Shown in pieces: positions 7,235 to 15,140 of a stretch of DNA of 64,000 nucleotides. A program made the position numbers and the translations under genes. Source of the stretch: a virus; the IMG/VR virus record IMGVR_UViG_3300037010_001382, positions 1-64,000 of that record, one strand, 5' to 3'. A model generated the notes under the pieces. It saw only the letters and a list, made by a program, of their open reading frames with translations, was not told the origin of the DNA and did not search any database. The stretch's first letter is position 1, and each line of letters begins with the position of its first letter.

Positions 7235-8020
7235 ATGTATTATAAACAATATAGTGCAGGTTGGTGGGCTTGTAGAATTACTAACGATGAAATAAGAAGA
7301 GAATCTGTTAAAGAGCTTACTAGACAAGGACGTATTGACAAAGTTTTTACAAGCACAAAAGATACAGTATCCAATATTGATTGGGGAATTACTGATAAAC
7401 CTGAGCTTTGGTGGCATTCAGCATATAATAATGTTACTCATAGTCCTGATTTACCAGAACCAAAATATGATATCGATAAACCATGGTATCAATCTCTTAA
7501 AGAGCCCTTTATAGGTAAACGTGTTATACGTACTGCTGCATATGTAAAAGAATATTACGTATCTGCAGAAGCTGCTATGCAAATTGGCACTATTATATCA
7601 TCTGACAATTCTGCAGTTTATATAAATTGGGATAATGGTAAGAAAAATGCTCCTTTGCGTCATTATCATGTACTAGAAGTTATAAGTGAAAATAAAGAAG
7701 CTCAAAAAACAAGCGATATACAAAATGGAAGCACAGGTAAAACAATCTTATCTGCAGTTATTGCAGATGTCAGACAAGGACCGCGATACACAGGAAGTGT
7801 CGTTCACGGTAGAACAAAAAAGCTGCAGTTGCAGTCGGATATCTTAGCAACCAGACAGTCGCTGGGTTCTAAGAAAGCAGACCGCACAAAGATGTTGTTA
7901 TCTAAAGATCTGGACTTTAAGAAGCTCAGTGATCTGGATGATGAGATTGAAGGCCTGGAAAAGGGAATGAAGCGTCTTGAAGAATACAAGACGGAGCTCT
8001 TTCCTGAAGAAATAAAGTAA
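7235..8020 (+). CDS. hypothetical protein, 261 aa, coiled-coil end
   Basis: ATG at 7235. The N-terminal 150 residues are aromatic-rich (YSAGWWACRI, then WGITDKPELWWHSAY). Residues 190-261 are charged and helical (DLDFKKLSDLDDEIEGLEKGM) and predict a coiled coil. Base composition of the second half (from about 7780) is higher in GC than the first, which may reflect a join of two sources. Unknown function. Confidence 0.65.
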   Translation: MYYKQYSAGWWACRITNDEIRRESVKELTRQGRIDKVFTSTKDTVSNIDWGITDKPELWWHSAYNNVTHSPDLPEPKYDIDKPWYQSLKEPFIGKRVIRTAAYVKEYYVSAEAAMQIGTIISSDNSAVYINWDNGKKNAPLRHYHVLEVISENKEAQKTSDIQNGSTGKTILSAVIADVRQGPRYTGSVVHGRTKKLQLQSDILATRQSLGSKKADRTKMLLSKDLDFKKLSDLDDEIEGLEKGMKRLEEYKTELFPEEIK

Positions 8021-8029
8021 AATAGTTTG

Positions 8030-8107
8030 AATATAGTAGGGAATGTGGCTAACAAGTCAATCGAAAGATGTTGGGGTGTAAATTCCCTGAGCATTCTCTA
8101 CTATATT
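8030..8107. ncRNA. stem-closed intergenic element D
   Basis: AATATAGTAGGGAATG (8030-8045) pairs with CATTCTCTACTATATT (8092-8107) over 16 bp with one G-U pair. The 46-nt loop contains an ATC-GAAA-GAT hairpin. It starts 9 bp after the preceding stop codon. The 5' arm resembles that of the element at 9421. Confidence 0.55.
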
Positions 8108-8186
8108 TACAATAAACAAGGTTTCTGATGAGTCTTTGAGAATTAAGACGAAACATTTCGATGTCAAACCATAAAACGTGTCAATC

Positions 8187-8519
8187 ATGACAAACAATCA
8201 AAGAGTGCTTGTAGCAGGCTTCCTTAGCCAGCTCGCACAAGACAAGAAGAAGTATTCTGCTACAGAGCAGAATGCATTATTTGCTACATCTCACGAATTA
8301 GTGGGTGAAAAGAACAGTGCTGTGAAATATTGTCCTTCTGAGAAGGAAATGGAAGCAGCTGGGTTCCCAGTAATGGAAAATTTTAAGTTAGACACAGGAG
8401 GTATAGCGACAGCTAACATCTCTTCTGCCTCTCCTAACAGTGGTACTGGTAAGCACCTTGCAGGTCGTGAGAAAGATAATATTGAACATGGAGGCGGTCA
8501 CCAACTGCCACAACAATAG
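8187..8519 (+). CDS. hypothetical protein, 110 aa
   Basis: ATG at 8187 (an in-frame GTG at 8178 is possible). Helical start, then a Gly/Ser/Asn/His-rich tail (SSASPNSGTGKHLAG) that is probably disordered. No family recognised. Confidence 0.6.
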   Translation: MTNNQRVLVAGFLSQLAQDKKKYSATEQNALFATSHELVGEKNSAVKYCPSEKEMEAAGFPVMENFKLDTGGIATANISSASPNSGTGKHLAGREKDNIEHGGGHQLPQQ

Positions 8520-8575
8520 TATCTTCTATCTTTAGTTGAATAGTGAAAGAACACACACACGTTGGTTAGTTATAG

Positions 8576-8654
8576 TCAGATAACGATAGTATGAACTCGT
8601 CCATCATACTTGTTGCTCAGGATTGATACCTTAGAAGGAGAGATCGTTATCTGA
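8576..8654. ncRNA. stem-closed intergenic element E
   Basis: TCAGATAACGAT (8576-8587) pairs with ATCGTTATCTGA (8643-8654). Directly inside is a second hairpin AGTATGA/TCATACT (8588-8594 with 8604-8610). A T-rich run follows at 8655-8663, so it could also work as a terminator. Confidence 0.5.
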
Positions 8655-8695
8655 TTATTTTTTAAGTAGAAATTGTTAACCCCAATATACAATCT

Positions 8696-8944
8696 ATGCT
8701 GCAGGAGAAAAATGAGTTACCGCAAAAGAAACAATTGCATATATCAAAAATTGCATTTTTTGATTATGCAAAAGATTACAATGAACAAACAGGATTAGAT
8801 CCATTTGAACGAAAACTCAAAGATCCAATGCTGTTAACGCACCCATTTGCTCCATTTACAATTCGATCTCAAGTCGCTCCTAGACCTTACAGTGTCCGAT
8901 TCCTCGGTACGTATATAGAAGAAATTGAGCTGTCATTGAATTAG
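8696..8944 (+). CDS. hypothetical protein, 82 aa
   Basis: ATG at 8696. Soluble, with LHISKIAFFDYAKDYNEQTG and a Pro-rich middle. No family recognised. Lies between two stem-closed elements. Confidence 0.6.
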   Translation: MLQEKNELPQKKQLHISKIAFFDYAKDYNEQTGLDPFERKLKDPMLLTHPFAPFTIRSQVAPRPYSVRFLGTYIEEIELSLN

Positions 8945-8963
8945 TAATAAAAGCAGTATACCT

Positions 8964-9009
8964 ATAAGTACAAGAGATAAATCCGAAAGATACGATCTCT
9001 TGTACTTAT
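8964..9009. ncRNA. stem-closed intergenic element F
   Basis: ATAAGTACAAGAGAT (8964-8978) and ATCTCTTGTACTTAT (8995-9009) pair perfectly over 15 bp around a 16-nt loop containing ATC-CGAAA-GAT. The smallest loop of the series. No T run follows. Confidence 0.5.
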
Positions 9010-9086
9010 TCTAAATGCCTATTATCTATTACCATTTTACAAATACATTTCTTAACAAAAAACTAAAACAAGCCTATAAGAAAACA

Positions 9087-9161
9087 ATGAGTAAAAGAGT
9101 GCTTAACGTCACGAGCTCTCTAGATTTATTACTAGTATATGTGACCCAAAAGTTTAATTAA
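9087..9161 (+). CDS. possible 24-aa peptide
   Basis: ATG at 9087 to TAA at 9159-9161 (MSKRVLNVTSSLDLLLVYVT...). Good spacing to the next gene but no other support. Confidence 0.2.
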   Translation: MSKRVLNVTSSLDLLLVYVTQKFN

Positions 9162-9177
9162 AAAAAAAGAAAACGAA

Positions 9178-9393
9178 ATGCAAACTGAAGAAGCGATTTT
9201 AGCCCGTGAACAATGGGAAAATCATATAGATCAGCGTTTATCTTTTCTTAGGGGAAAAGCAAAGAATTTGGTGCCAGATCCATCGGAAGATGTTGATCCT
9301 GTAATGGCATCTGCATTAAGAGAAGAAAAACGTGAGATTGATGTTCGAATAGAAGAACTAAGTAGATTGAAAAAAGAAATGAGTGAGAACTAA
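9178..9393 (+). CDS. charged helical protein, 71 aa
   Basis: ATG at 9178 after an A-rich leader. Nearly all helical and charged, with heptad-like spacing at the end (REIDVRIEELSRLKKEM), so probably a short coiled coil. Unknown function. Confidence 0.6.
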   Translation: MQTEEAILAREQWENHIDQRLSFLRGKAKNLVPDPSEDVDPVMASALREEKREIDVRIEELSRLKKEMSEN

Positions 9394-9420
9394 CATAGTT
9401 ATCTCTCGTAAAATTATTTA

Positions 9421-9529
9421 AATGTAGTAGGAAGTATCCTAGTCGGGGAGATCGTCAACAAAACTTGCGATTCGTTAGTGGACATAGCCTCCAGATAAGA
9501 GTGACCTACCGAGCACTTCCTACTACATT
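9421..9529. ncRNA. stem-closed intergenic element G
   Basis: AATGTAGTAGGAAGT (9421-9435) and ACTTCCTACTACATT (9515-9529) pair perfectly over 15 bp. The loop is 79 nt, the longest of the series, and contains GC-rich segments able to fold. Its 5' arm is similar to that of element D at 8030. Confidence 0.55.
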
Positions 9530-9556
9530 AATCATTAAAATTAAACAATTACGCCT

Positions 9557-9994
9557 ATGTGTGGAAGAGTAGTGTATCACAAGAATGTTATTACGCCAGG
9601 TTCATACATGAACTTTATAGGCGTAAAAGGTGAAATTCTAGCAGGAGAATGGGGATTAAGAACATCCAAACCAAAGCAATATCTCGCTAGAATAGAATCC
9701 ATGACAACTACGTGGCAAGGATATATGCCAAATAGAGGACTATTGGAATTAGAAGGATTTTATGAAGGTCCAAATTACTTTTATATGCCTGATCATGTTC
9801 CATTTTATGTTCCTGTACTGTATAGTAAAGATTATGATTTTTTAATACTTACACGTAGTGCAAGTTTACCTGTCTTAGCGGTACATCCAAGACAGCCTTT
9901 AATAATTTACCCAGAACGTGGAGATGAGTGGCTACAAAGAAGTAGATTAACAAAGCCTCCAACTGATCTGACATTTACAGAAGTAACAAAATAA
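9557..9994 (+). CDS. SRAP-domain protein (HMCES/YedK-like abasic-site sensor)
   Basis: Starts MCGRVVYH. In the SRAP family Cys2 becomes the N-terminal residue and forms a covalent link to abasic sites in single-stranded DNA. The other family landmarks are seen: LLELEGFYEGP at about residues 62-72 (the catalytic Glu region, normally GFYEW) and AVHPRQPLIIYP at about 114-125 (the HxRMP motif). At 145 aa it is much shorter than the usual 200-230, so it is a compact form. The window also has dUTPase and a UDG-like protein, which fit a theme of uracil and abasic-site control. Confidence 0.75.
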   Translation: MCGRVVYHKNVITPGSYMNFIGVKGEILAGEWGLRTSKPKQYLARIESMTTTWQGYMPNRGLLELEGFYEGPNYFYMPDHVPFYVPVLYSKDYDFLILTRSASLPVLAVHPRQPLIIYPERGDEWLQRSRLTKPPTDLTFTEVTK

Positions 9995-10002
9995 ATTAAT
10001 AT

Positions 10003-10028
10003 TAACACTTAAAAGTTCAAAAGTTATG
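10003..10028 (+). promoter_or_regulatory. repeated leader pair, copy 1
   Basis: CTTAAAAGTTCAAAAGT (17 nt) lies just before the ATG at 10026. The identical 17-mer lies before the ATG at 17856 in the same position. The coding sequences behind are unrelated. Confidence 0.45.
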
Positions 10029-10934
10029 GCTATTCAATTAGACAAAGAGCTTGAGAAAATCTCTACGAGAGATAATAAGCTTAATGAACCTCTTACTGAG
10101 GTAAAGTTACTTCTGGAAGGCGATCGCCAGAAAGATTTGCATATCATGCGCCACTTGGCAGGATCATCAGAAATGATTCAAAATGAACATGCATTAGGCC
10201 GTAAACTTGAACTTATCAATCTCGAGGAGAAATATGGTCAGATATTTACAGCAACTAATATCCGTGATCTTGCTGTTAAGTATAAGCTCAGACTCCTTAA
10301 TTCTACCAAGTTCAAGGGTAAGATGGACATACAAGCTATATCTAAGCTTAAAACATTTGCTGAAGACTCCGGTCTGTCCATTATGGATGAAGCCACACTT
10401 TCACGCAGATTCTACATTCTTGCACCTGTTGAATCTTTCAGCACCGGCCACAGAACTATAAAATCTGCTAAAGATGAAGAAGCTGAACGTAAGCGCATAG
10501 CTCGCGATCCTATCTTGTTTTATAAGATAGATGAAACTCACTATAGGATGATTCATAAGTGGGGTAATGATTTCTCAGCCACTCGCCGCATTTTAGGCTG
10601 GTATTGGGAGTCTCCTGAGAACTACGTAATGGGCAACAGAATGATGGCAGCAGTAACATCTATATTGGTGTATGCTTTACTTTGGCAGTGGTTCAATACA
10701 TTCTCATTTCACATTGGATCATGCTTTCACTTTGGTGATTGTAAGACCTTAGATATTGCTACAGCGCATCACCTGTTTTTGTTCAGAATATGGGGAATTA
10801 TTTTTGCTATTACAGCTGGAATAATTCAAAGCTCTATAATGTGGAGCAATGTTACAAATTCAGATGGTAAATTTTATAACCAGCTGTTCTCTAAGTTCAA
10901 TTGGAACGACGATACATGTTGGACTATTAAGTAA
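10026..10934 (+). CDS. membrane protein with large cytoplasmic N-terminal domain, 302 aa
   Basis: ATG at 10026. Residues 1-195 are charged and soluble. Two transmembrane helices follow: about 205-225 (MMAAVTSILVYALLWQWF) and about 248-270 (LFLFRIWGIIFAITAGIIQSS). The loop between them has a Cys pair (CFHFGDC). Family not recognised. The coding sequence has higher GC and codon use unlike the small neighbours. Confidence 0.7.
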   Translation: MAIQLDKELEKISTRDNKLNEPLTEVKLLLEGDRQKDLHIMRHLAGSSEMIQNEHALGRKLELINLEEKYGQIFTATNIRDLAVKYKLRLLNSTKFKGKMDIQAISKLKTFAEDSGLSIMDEATLSRRFYILAPVESFSTGHRTIKSAKDEEAERKRIARDPILFYKIDETHYRMIHKWGNDFSATRRILGWYWESPENYVMGNRMMAAVTSILVYALLWQWFNTFSFHIGSCFHFGDCKTLDIATAHHLFLFRIWGIIFAITAGIIQSSIMWSNVTNSDGKFYNQLFSKFNWNDDTCWTIK

Positions 10935-11268
10935 GAAGCGCGCAGCTAATAAACTATCTCTGGGAATAGATAGTAAAAAGCAAAATCTCGAAGTTCCAGC
11001 TAGAGATGATGTGATAGGTCCGTAAGGAATTCACGCAGTATGAAGAAAAGTCCTGTGAAAGTTAATACGTCTAGTACCTACGACATGTAGTTAGGTAACC
11101 CCGCTCAAGCTACTTCAAAGTGGCACTCCTCACAATGAGCACGTGAGATATACAGCAGAACAAATCAGGAGAATCGTTATTGGCCATAGTTGACTCTCAG
11201 CGCCCTAACCTCTCCTGATCTGCTGTCTATTTAATTTCGGATGTAATGAAAAATCATCATAAATAAAA
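10935..11268. ncRNA. 330-nt noncoding region with multiple hairpins
   Basis: I see no gene. Foldable parts in order: ACTATCT/AGATAGT (about 10960), ATCTC/GAGAT (about 10987), TACCTA/TAGGTA (about 11076), CTCAC/GTGAG (about 11128), and a closing stem at 11152-11226 made of ACAGCAG/CTGCTGT plus ATCAGGAGA/TCTCCTGAT with a 5-nt bulge. The density of paired segments suggests one larger structured RNA or several small ones. No known class recognised. Confidence 0.5.
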
Positions 11269-11631
11269 ATGCAGGAAGAAATACAAAAGCGTCCATTTAC
11301 TGTTGTTTATGACAATGGAGAACGCAAAGAGATATCTGCAGTCGATGTCACACATGTGTATGTACGTGTTTTATCTATGCTATTAGCACTTAAAAAGTCA
11401 TATAGAATAGAAATTATTATAGATGAAGCAAAAGGCATTATCTATGGTGACTTTGAATGGGATTTAGCTTTTGGCGTGAAGGATAAAGCTTATGTTACAG
11501 GAACTCCTTTTGTTTACAATAAGGAAGATATTGAGTATATGGTTTTAGCATATGCACGTTCAATGGGTAGTAGTGAAACGTTTGCTAAGGATTGGTTTGC
11601 TAAGAAAGCAAGAGAATTACAAATTAACTAA
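11269..11631 (+). CDS. hypothetical protein, 120 aa
   Basis: ATG at 11269. Mixed alpha/beta; contains FTVVYDNGERKEISAVDV and EWDLAFGVKDKAYV. No family recognised. Its tail contains the -33 element of the promoter for the next gene's region. Confidence 0.65.
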   Translation: MQEEIQKRPFTVVYDNGERKEISAVDVTHVYVRVLSMLLALKKSYRIEIIIDEAKGIIYGDFEWDLAFGVKDKAYVTGTPFVYNKEDIEYMVLAYARSMGSSETFAKDWFAKKARELQIN

Positions 11632-11637
11632 GATAAA

Positions 11638-11669
11638 TTTGGCATTCTCATAATGTCTTCTTATATTTG
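11638..11669 (+). promoter_or_regulatory. Bacteroidota-type promoter for the HNH gene
   Basis: TTTG (11638-11641), 20-nt gap, TATATTTG (11662-11669). The ATG at 11674 is only 4 bases further on, so the mRNA should be nearly leaderless. Confidence 0.75.
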
Positions 11670-11673
11670 TACA

Positions 11674-12093
11674 ATGAAGACATGTATAGAGTGTAAAATT
11701 GAACAAGAAGATGAATGTTTTAGTTTAAGAGCTAATAGAACTGATAGACGATTAACTTGTAAAAGCTGTACTAATAATGTACAGAGATTATTTCGTCAGA
11801 AGAATAATAAGCAAATATTAGTTAAACTTAAAGAAAAACGTATTAAGGTTAAAGAATATATACATAAAATAAAGCAAGAAAAAGGTTGTATTATATGTAA
11901 GGAAACTGAACCTGTATGTCTAGATTTTCATCACCTTGATCCTAACGAAAAGGAATTCGACCTAGGTAATGGTAATCAATCCAGTATCAAAAAAATCGAT
12001 AACGAAATAGTTAAGTGTGTAGTATTATGTGCAAATTGTCACAGAAAGTTACATGCTGGATTATTACAGTTGTCTAAAAAACAGTTAGAATGA
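11674..12093 (+). CDS. HNH homing endonuclease, 139 aa
   Basis: Start set at ATG 11674 because the promoter -7 box ends at 11669. The N-terminal zinc ribbon has CIECK and CKSC (about 4-35). After a basic helix comes the HNH domain: CIICKETEPVCLDFHHLDP at about 68-86 and CANCHRKLHAG near 123-133. The same plan as the enzyme at 3675 with an added ribbon. A probable free-standing homing gene. Its stop overlaps the next start. Confidence 0.85.
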   Translation: MKTCIECKIEQEDECFSLRANRTDRRLTCKSCTNNVQRLFRQKNNKQILVKLKEKRIKVKEYIHKIKQEKGCIICKETEPVCLDFHHLDPNEKEFDLGNGNQSSIKKIDNEIVKCVVLCANCHRKLHAGLLQLSKKQLE

Positions 12094-12314
12094 GCGGAGA
12101 CGTTTTAGAAGACATGATGACGCCGGAAGAATACGACGCATACATGAGACAACAGCGACACGCATTTAAAGAAAAGCATCGTAAGTATAGCTTAGAAGAA
12201 GTGCATCATTTATTGAACAATTACAGGGTATTTGCTGAAACCGTAGTTTCAGCGCAGTATGAACAACAGATAGTATTACCAAATGCTAAGGATTGGTTTG
12301 CACTTAATGGTTAA
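12090..12314 (+). CDS. hypothetical protein, 74 aa
   Basis: ATG at 12090 overlaps the HNH stop (GAATGAGC). Acidic and helical at the start (DVLEDMMTPEEYDAYMRQ). It may belong to the host operon that the HNH gene entered: the HNH gene has its own promoter, while this gene has none. Confidence 0.6.
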   Translation: MSGDVLEDMMTPEEYDAYMRQQRHAFKEKHRKYSLEEVHHLLNNYRVFAETVVSAQYEQQIVLPNAKDWFALNG

Positions 12315-12329
12315 CAATATTTAAGAACT

Positions 12330-12530
12330 CATCTTAAGGCCTGAAAGCGCACCGCCGTAAGGTGCGAATCATGAGCTGGAGGGGCTCTCGGTGCCTGTCG
12401 TGGGGGTGATCTGAATACAAAAGGATTAAGGTGGTTCGAACCCAGCTCACTGAACGATATTAGTTGTTTAATAACAACAAATGCTGCTGAGATGCATGTG
12501 CCCGCGATAAGAAACATTATTTATTCACAA
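12330..12530. ncRNA. GC-richer structured noncoding segment
   Basis: Paired segments include GCGCACC/GGTGCG (about 12348-12366), GAGCTGG (about 12373) with CCAGCTC (about 12444), and GTTGTTTAATAACAAC (about 12463). TGGTTCGAACCCA resembles a tRNA T arm, but no full tRNA cloverleaf can be drawn. The segment is clearly richer in GC than its surroundings. Probably a structured RNA; class unknown. Confidence 0.45.
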
Positions 12531-12671
12531 AAGCAAAAATAGGTATGCATGCACTACATCCGATCTCCTGGCTCTTAAAATAAAAAAAGAGATAACCGGA
12601 ATATAGAGAAGCCTTTATGGCAAACAATAAAAAAGGGTCGCTGACGCTCAATGTTCAGTAAATATTATTAT

Positions 12672-12707
12672 AAAGAGTGTATAGTGTAATTATTATACAC
12701 TCTTTTT
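12672..12707 (+). terminator. rho-independent terminator
   Basis: AAAGAGTGTATA (12672-12683) pairs with TATACACTCTTT (12694-12705), followed by T residues. It ends 5 bp before tRNA-Asn. Confidence 0.75.
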
Positions 12708-12712
12708 CAAAT

Positions 12713-12784
12713 GGTTCTTTAGCTCATCGGTAGAGCACTTCACTGTTAATGAAGGGGCGCTTGGTTCGATTCCAAGAAGAACCG
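12713..12784 (+). tRNA. tRNA-Asn (GTT)
   Basis: Acceptor GGTTCTT pairs with AAGAACC. Anticodon arm CTTCA-CTGTTAA-TGAAG gives anticodon GTT. T arm has TTGGTTCGATTCCAA. CCA not encoded. Confidence 0.9.
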
Positions 12785-12805
12785 CTTTTTAATCAATAGT
12801 TAAAT

Positions 12806-13126
12806 ATGGCAGTAAAATACCGTCACTTTTGTTGTAAATATTACAAGTATAAAATTTGTTGGAGTTATACAAGATATGTAGAGGCTATGAATGCTGATCA
12901 TAAACATTGTAAAACAATTGTAAATCCACTTGAGTGGCATTCTAAAGCACCTTTGGCTAATAAAGTTGACTTCTTAAGAATGTGGGATATGTCATCATAT
13001 CATCCTTATTGGAAAATGAAAGCTGCTATTATGTCTTATAATAGAGCAGTGCAATCTAAATCTAAAGAGAGATTAGATTATGTCAGGAAATTGTATCGTT
13101 TGAGAATTTATGTCTTTGAAAAATAA
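12806..13126 (+). CDS. hypothetical protein, 106 aa
   Basis: ATG at 12806. Basic and aromatic-rich (YRHFCCKYYKYKICWSYTRYVE). Helical second half. No family recognised. Confidence 0.65.
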   Translation: MAVKYRHFCCKYYKYKICWSYTRYVEAMNADHKHCKTIVNPLEWHSKAPLANKVDFLRMWDMSSYHPYWKMKAAIMSYNRAVQSKSKERLDYVRKLYRLRIYVFEK

Positions 13127-13152
13127 GTGAACAATTAAAATTGTCTTTTATC

Positions 13153-14124
13153 ATGCCTGAAGAAGTACAACTGAGAAAAAGTCTCAGCAAGGATGGACTA
13201 TCAATGTCCCAAGCACAAACAGTGTCTAACTTAGCAAATCAAAATGCTACAGCTTTGACGCAAGAAATGTTGCTGTATAATAACGTATCGAAGAAGATAC
13301 AGTACAAAGGACAAGAACTTGTACAAGTAAAACCGAATCCTATTCCTGCTAATATCAGTGAGATGTTAGCGAAGGTAGGTCGCTATTATGCTTTACAAGC
13401 TTTCCTGATGGAAAACATCAAGACGAAAGACAGTTGGCTACAGGAGATAAGAAGAGCGATCTTTGTACCTTCTGAAGAGCTACAAAAAGAACAACCTGAA
13501 GCACCAGATTTGGAAGCGGCAACACTGAAAACTCCTGTTAATGAGGATTGGGGTTGGGCACAGCTATCTCCTGCTGAAATGGCTGAGTATTGGGAAGTGG
13601 AAGCGAAAGCTTCACATCTCGGACAGTTCATTCACAGAGGTGGTAAACTTGATCAGTTGCGCAAAAACCTGCCTACAATTGTAGAGCTAGAATGGCACAC
13701 TACTGGAGGTATGAATGCAGAAAGTTATCCTATTAATGTTATAGCACATCATAACATAAAGGATTTGACTGAAATGCATAATAACTTCGCTAATGAGCAC
13801 AAAACTCTGGAGCAACGTGTGAATTACTTCAAGGCTAAAGTGAAGAATTCAGTTACTGAAGAAAATGCTAACATAGCAAAAGAAAATGGTATTGCAATCG
13901 CAGAAGTTAACAAAGTTAACAATGCTAAGATGGGAGAATACCAGAAGCTGTGTATAGATTACGAAGGTAAGCGTCGTGTTGAAGAAGAAGCGTTTGAAGT
14001 TAAACGTAACGAAGATATGAAGTTCGTAGCCGCACTTCGTATTAAAGTAGATCCTCGTTTTCAGGAAACTGTTGATGAGTTGATGCCGAAAAAGAATGAA
14101 GATGATGAGGTGAAAGTAGGATAG
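13153..14124 (+). CDS. hypothetical protein, 323 aa, coiled-coil C-terminal half
   Basis: ATG at 13153 chosen over an in-frame TTG at 13141. The first 230 residues are helical and Gln/Asn-rich at the start. From about 215 on there is long charged helix (LEQRVNYFKAKVKN, then ENGIAIAEVNKVNNAKMGEY) with coiled-coil character. The GC content and codon use resemble 17167 and 22507 rather than the small genes. Possibly a structural or scaffolding-type protein; not recognised. Confidence 0.7.
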   Translation: MPEEVQLRKSLSKDGLSMSQAQTVSNLANQNATALTQEMLLYNNVSKKIQYKGQELVQVKPNPIPANISEMLAKVGRYYALQAFLMENIKTKDSWLQEIRRAIFVPSEELQKEQPEAPDLEAATLKTPVNEDWGWAQLSPAEMAEYWEVEAKASHLGQFIHRGGKLDQLRKNLPTIVELEWHTTGGMNAESYPINVIAHHNIKDLTEMHNNFANEHKTLEQRVNYFKAKVKNSVTEENANIAKENGIAIAEVNKVNNAKMGEYQKLCIDYEGKRRVEEEAFEVKRNEDMKFVAALRIKVDPRFQETVDELMPKKNEDDEVKVG

Positions 14125-14183
14125 GCATAAGCTGATTCTTATTTTCTTTAAGCCCAATAGTTAGGTACAAAAATATGACATAA

Positions 14184-14372
14184 GTTCGCATTGCGAACAC
14201 CAATCGCTAGAAGACGGTACAGCCGTCATGCTAGCAATCCATTTTTTAGCGGAAAAAATAGAATTATATAATCTTAAATCTGCCTCTCTACAAAACTTTA
14301 AATTTCAAGAAAAGTAATACGTACACGTATTACTCAAGTCTTAGGTTTTGTCTTTGTCTTTGTGTAGAGAGG
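14184..14372. ncRNA. hairpin-dense intergenic RNA candidate
   Basis: Three units: GTTCGC-ATT-GCGAAC (14184-14198); GCTAG..GACGG-TACAG-CCGTC..CTAGC (14206-14235); and a closing stem CCTCTCTACA/TGTAGAGAGG (14283-14292 with 14363-14372) around the perfect hairpin AGTAATACGT-AC-ACGTATTACT (14313-14334). A T-rich tract follows at 14373-14400. No gene is seen in 14125-14450. Confidence 0.55.
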
Positions 14373-14450
14373 GTCTTTGATTTTGTTTTTGTTTTTGGTA
14401 TTGTCTATATTACCTAATTATTGGGTAACTTATTATTTTATTATTAAAAT

Positions 14451-14536
14451 GCTCTCATGGGGAAACTGGTAGACCCGCAAGACTTAAAATCTTGTTTACA
14501 GGAATGTGAGTGCAGGTTCGATTCCTGCTGGGAGCA
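14451..14536 (+). tRNA. tRNA-Leu (TAA)
   Basis: Acceptor GCTCTCA pairs with TGGGAGC. The anticodon loop CTTAAAA gives TAA. The long variable arm is as expected for Leu, and the T arm has CAGGTTCGATTCCTG. CCA not encoded. Confidence 0.9.
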
Positions 14537-14544
14537 CAATTGTT

Positions 14545-14793
14545 ATGAAGAAAGAGGATGTATTATCTGTATTTGTTAGACGCATGAAGAAATTAAACAT
14601 AAACTTATCTCTTGTAGGTAATTTTCCATGGATATACATTGATGCAATTAACGGACAGAAAGTAAAAGAGAAATTTCGAGGAAATAATGGGTTTACAATA
14701 GCTTTCTATCCTATAAGAATAGGACAAGAGATGAAATTGACAGACATAAGTGAAATTATTAAACTTATTAAAAAGTATGTATGCCAGAAATAA
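14545..14793 (+). CDS. hypothetical protein, 82 aa
   Basis: ATG at 14545, 9 bp after the tRNA; the longer frame would overlap the tRNA. Basic, mixed alpha/beta (VGNFPWIYIDAINGQKVKEK). Overlaps the next gene by 13 bp. No family recognised. Confidence 0.6.
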   Translation: MKKEDVLSVFVRRMKKLNINLSLVGNFPWIYIDAINGQKVKEKFRGNNGFTIAFYPIRIGQEMKLTDISEIIKLIKKYVCQK

Positions 14794-15140
14794 TACCACA
14801 AGACATTCAAGACAACGCTAATAAAATACTTCCTATAAATATAGTAAGTAAACATATTGGTGCAACATCTGATTTTGTACATACTTATGATGAAAATCGT
14901 ATTAAACGAGAAATATACATAAAAGGACGTACAGATGAAAGAGCGATTTGGATTCCAAGTCCTGAATACAAACAAATTACTGGTCATGATAATGTTAAGT
15001 TACATGTTGCATATGACGAAGGTTATAGACATCATGAAATGGTAATGATGAAATGGATTAGTGATTGGGACGGTCACACTAATAGTGCATTAGGTGCATT
15101 ATTAGATGAAGTATTTAAAAAATTAAAGAAAAATGCCTAA
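14781..15140 (+). CDS. hypothetical protein, 119 aa
   Basis: ATG at 14781, overlapping its neighbours on both sides. Contains TDERAIWIPSPEY and HHEMVMMKWISDWDGH. No family recognised. Confidence 0.65.
   Translation: MPEIIPQDIQDNANKILPINIVSKHIGATSDFVHTYDENRIKREIYIKGRTDERAIWIPSPEYKQITGHDNVKLHVAYDEGYRHHEMVMMKWISDWDGHTNSALGALLDEVFKKLKKNA

Noticed and set aside
9421-9529. CRISPR-like repeat set among the stem-closed elements
   Set aside because: The arms are inverted repeats within each element; there is no regular direct repeat and spacer structure.
13849-14157. 102-aa minus-strand frame
   Set aside because: It mirrors the coiled-coil end of the gene at 13153 and has only hydrophobic low-complexity sequence.
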